Origin: Chionis minor
Taxonomy: Eukaryota; Chordata; Aves; Charadriiformes; Chionididae
NCBI GenBank assembly: GCA_013398295.1
Contig: VZSF01004775.1
Location: forward strand, 310,001-374,000
Direction: 5' to 3'
DNA length: 64,000 nucleotides
This document shows, in pieces, positions 61,683-64,000 of this stretch (its first letter is position 1; each line of letters opens with the position of its first letter). The notes beneath the pieces were generated by a model. It was not told the DNA's origin. It was given only the letters and a program-made list of their open reading frames with translations, and did no database searches. A program made the translations under genes and the position numbers.

Positions 61683-63237
61683 AAAAGAGTTTTTGTCAAA
61701 CGTCTAAAAACAAAAATAAAAAAAACAAAAAAAACATTGCTGTCTACATAAATCAGTTTTTAAATTTAGATGAACTGCTATGATAAATGGATGAATGGTA
61801 AGGTAAACGTGCTGCAGGGTTAAAAAGTGCAGTGATTTAAGTTGTAAAGCTTCTAGTATGAAGCTTCTTAGTACAGTTAGGTGGATTTATTATTCACTAG
61901 ACAGAAAACAGAGCTAAATAAAAAAGAAAGGGCAGAAAATTGTGCTTCCACCTGAACTGAAATTCTGATGTTCTGGTGTATTGTAGCAGGGGCATCTCTT
62001 AAATGCTTGCAGTGAAGTTACAGGAGAATACAGCTCTGTTCTACTCTGTGCTCTCTTGTTACAGTGCCTGGGCATCTTGAGTGTCTTTTTCAGAGCAGTT
62101 TTTATTAAGGTTGCTGACAATTTAACTCCTTGTTGAATTACTAGTGTGTTAAATGTAATTTTCATCTCTCATAAAAGATCAACAAAACTTCTTTGTGAAC
62201 TTCTTATAGCCTGTCAGAAGTTCTTGAGGATTCTACGGTTAATATTTATTGAGTTCTAGCTCTGCATTCCTGTGTGTGTGAAGATTATTAAATTTCTGTA
62301 TTTCTGCCTTTCAGCAAAAGCACTTGTTATAAAGAGGATTATCTTGTGTTATAGTTGTTTATTTCAAAAATACAGAGTCATCTGTGAGCTGCATCTTGGC
62401 TTTATTGTTTAAAAAACCCCATACCTTTTAAAATTTCTTCTAAAGAGAATACGCCTACTAGTCGTACTATTACTATACACAGGGTTTTTTTCACCTTGGT
62501 GCCTGCCTGCAGAAAATGGTTTTAGAGAGGCATCCAGATTACACTTAGATTTGTGATAGCTACGACAACAGAGATCTTTTTTTATTGCCAGGGTCAACAT
62601 CGCTATTTTATTTCTGTGTGTATCTTTTGTGTATAAAGTATGTGTTGTGTAATTACATTGAGAGTTATTTATCTAAAAACAGCATTTCTGTCACATGCTT
62701 TTTCTCAGATATATTCACTGTGTTGAGAATAGCAAATTAGCAAAGTTAGGCTGTCAAATTAGGAAATGCCAGGCAATGAGTTGCTCAAATAAACGGAAGT
62801 CTTCCCCTTTGTTGGATGCATTTTGTGAATCTTTAGTTTGGCTTCCTCTAGGATGCTCTGGTCGCATTTTGTAAGCTTTAAGGACAGTAACTATGGAGTG
62901 AAGTAATTGCTATGTTGGTTTGAAAAACCAAGAAATATTCACTGAGCAGTTCCAGGTTCTTGTTACTGTACAAATAGACCTTGTCTGTACTAAGTGTCCT
63001 TGTCTGTTCTTTTTGTCTGTGTTCATCCCTGCTGTTCAAAGGTGAATAATAAGGCAAATAAGACTTCCAGTTGCTTACTGAAGGGGTTGAAGACCAAAGA
63101 TTACAACTTGAATGCCTTATTTTTTCATCTCTAGGAGAAAAATAATTGAAATCTGAGAGCATAACACCAGTTTACTTACTGGGTATGGTTGTTCGGATTG
63201 AAATGTGATTCTGTGAAATAAAAGCTGATGACTATTT
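61683..63237 (+). other. AFDN: AFDN intron 13, between CR1 copies
   Basis: A-rich patch at about 61706-61735, then unremarkable AT-rich intronic sequence. No exon, RNA gene or transposon recognised; the short frames at 61914-62165 and 62878-63162 (minus strand) show no family resemblance. Confidence 0.7.
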
Positions 63238-63853
63238 CATAGAATCATAGAATGGTTAGAGTTGGAAGGGACCTTAAAGATCATCAAGTTCCAACCCCCC
63301 TGCCATGGGCAGGGACACCTCTCACTAGAGCAGGTTGCTCAAAGCCCCATCCAGCCTGGCCTTAAACACTTCCAGGGATGGGGCCTCCACAACTTCCCTG
63401 GGTAACCTGTTCCAGTGCCTCACCACCCTCACAGTAAAGAACTTCTTCCTCATATCTAATCTAAATCTCCCCTCTTCCAATTAAAAACCATTACCCCTTG
63501 TCCTATCACTAGATTTCCTGACAAAGAGGAGTCCCTCTCCAGCTCTCCTGTAGGCTCCCTTCAGGTACTGAAAGGCTGCTATCAGGTCTCCCCGGAGCCT
63601 TCTCTTCTCCAGGCTGAACAGCCCCAGCTCTCTCAGCCTGTCCTCGTAGGAGAGGTGCTCCATCCCTCTAATCATCTTAGTGGCCCTTCGCTGGACCTGT
63701 TCCAACAGTTCGATGTCCTTTCTATGTTGAGGACTCCAGAGCTGGACACAGTACTCCAGGTGGGGTCTCACAAGTGCAGAGTAGAGGGGGAGAATCACCT
63801 CCCGTGCCCTGCTGGTCACGCTTCTTTTGATGCAACCCAGGATACGGTTGGCT
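63238..63853 (-). mobile_element. CR1 LINE, young 3' portion
   Basis: The + strand begins with catagaatca tagaatggtt, the CR1 tail in reverse, followed by the full 3' UTR (ccccctgcca tgggcaggga) and the end of ORF2. The breakpoint at the ORF2 side is near gatacggttg gct. Frame integrity and closeness to what I know as the avian consensus make this the youngest copy in the window. It is inverted relative to the gene and to the similar copy at 30971-31237. Confidence 0.96.
63481..63819 (-). pseudogene. CR1 ORF2 C-terminal remnant, still open
   Basis: A 112-codon open frame reading [24 protein letters not shown] sequence (here with RARE in place of SRE), then [56 protein letters not shown], ending at the natural ORF2 stop region. 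This is the C-terminal segment after the reverse-transcriptase core of the CR1 polyprotein; endonuclease and RT core are absent, so it cannot mobilise itself. The ATG at the start of the frame is simply the first methionine in the truncated copy. Confidence 0.9.
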
Positions 63854-64000
63854 TAGCTATTTAGTTAAGGATTATGGTCATACATCCTCCTTAGATAACT
63901 GACTTCAATTAGCATGAGCAAGCATATAATAAAGAAAAAAGATATTTTTTTTGCTTTCAGTACTCTTCAGGAGTTCTTAAAAATGTATTTGATTGGAAAT
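63854..64000 (+). other. AFDN: AFDN intron 13, right edge
   Basis: Intronic DNA ending in an acceptor-like tttttttgctttcag (AG at 63959-63960). The 40 bases after it do not encode the expected afadin continuation, so I treat them as intron. Confidence 0.7.

Larger units (their letters stand above)
1..64000 (+). other. AFDN: AFDN (afadin) gene, internal part
   Basis: The window lies wholly inside the afadin gene, running left to right. Twelve exons splice to 1664 nt of uninterrupted frame: 34966-35161, 36795-36907, 38372-38535, 39909-40069, 41108-41265, 47078-47189, 47550-47717, 49028-49072, 54047-54141, 54842-55104, 56682-56751, 58907-59025. The translation matches vertebrate afadin as I remember it, nearly residue for residue, across both Ras-association domains and the FHA domain. 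Afadin links nectins at adherens junctions to F-actin and binds active Rap1 and Ras. The roughly 35-residue exon 1 and the promoter are upstream; DIL, PDZ and C-terminal regions are downstream. Approximate residue numbers in the exon entries assume 35 residues from exon 1, as in human. All introns are GT-AG and there is no frameshift or internal stop, so the gene appears functional. Confidence 0.97.

Noticed and set aside
63946..64000. Possible exon 14 of AFDN at the right edge
   Set aside because: The AG at 63959-63960 follows a good pyrimidine tract and the next 40 bases stay open in the right phase, but they encode STLQEFLKMYLIGN, not the expected TQDASGPEL-type continuation. Treated as a pseudo-acceptor.
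1..64000. CRISPR arrays, operons, phage or bacterial mobile elements, and tRNA or rRNA genes
   Set aside because: None seen. The exon-intron structure, CR1 repeats and base composition all indicate vertebrate nuclear DNA.

Overview
The window is vertebrate nuclear DNA, almost certainly from a bird. It carries one recognisable gene on the + strand: twelve consecutive coding exons (exons 2-13 in the human-style count) of AFDN (afadin, also MLLT4/AF6), the actin-binding adaptor of nectin-based cell junctions. The bird call rests on the repeats: every interspersed repeat I recognise is a CR1 non-LTR retrotransposon, the dominant avian family, and I see no Alu, L1 or B1/B2. The youngest CR1 copies look like subfamilies common in Neoaves; that is recall, not a search. 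The DNA is AT-rich and CpG-poor, with no CpG island or promoter, as expected inside a large gene.

Layout. 1-34965 is the 3' part of a very long intron 1; exon 1 and the promoter lie upstream of the window. It holds a small internally deleted CR1 (about 10.0 kb), a cluster of three CR1 pieces in alternating orientation (15.1-17.3 kb), a younger CR1 3' end (31.0-31.2 kb) and a very old, decayed CR1 (32.3-33.3 kb). From 34966 to 59025 come the exons: 34966-35161, 36795-36907, 38372-38535, 39909-40069, 41108-41265, 47078-47189, 47550-47717, 49028-49072, 54047-54141, 54842-55104, 56682-56751 and 58907-59025. All introns between them are GT-AG and every phase joins without a break, giving 1664 nt (554 codons plus 2 nt). 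Intron 13 runs off the right edge and holds a 1.5 kb old CR1, a second CR1 fragment in tandem, and a young minus-strand CR1 (63238-63853) that still has an open ORF2 C-terminus.

Function. The exons encode the N-terminal third of afadin: the first Ras-association domain (exons 2-3), a lysine/arginine-rich linker containing a known phosphorylation site (exons 4-5), the second Ras-association domain (exons 6-8), the FHA domain (exons 10-11) and the start of the linker leading to the DIL domain. The DIL domain, PDZ domain and actin-binding tail lie beyond the window. Reading is intact, so this looks like a functional gene.

I found no convincing undescribed system. The most unusual items are a run of four adjacent perfect hairpins in intron 9, a pair of inverted similar CR1 copies that bracket exons 2-13, a tandem NAGNAG acceptor at exon 3, an exceptionally long AG-free tract before the 45-nt exon 9, and an open in-frame extension upstream of exon 10.
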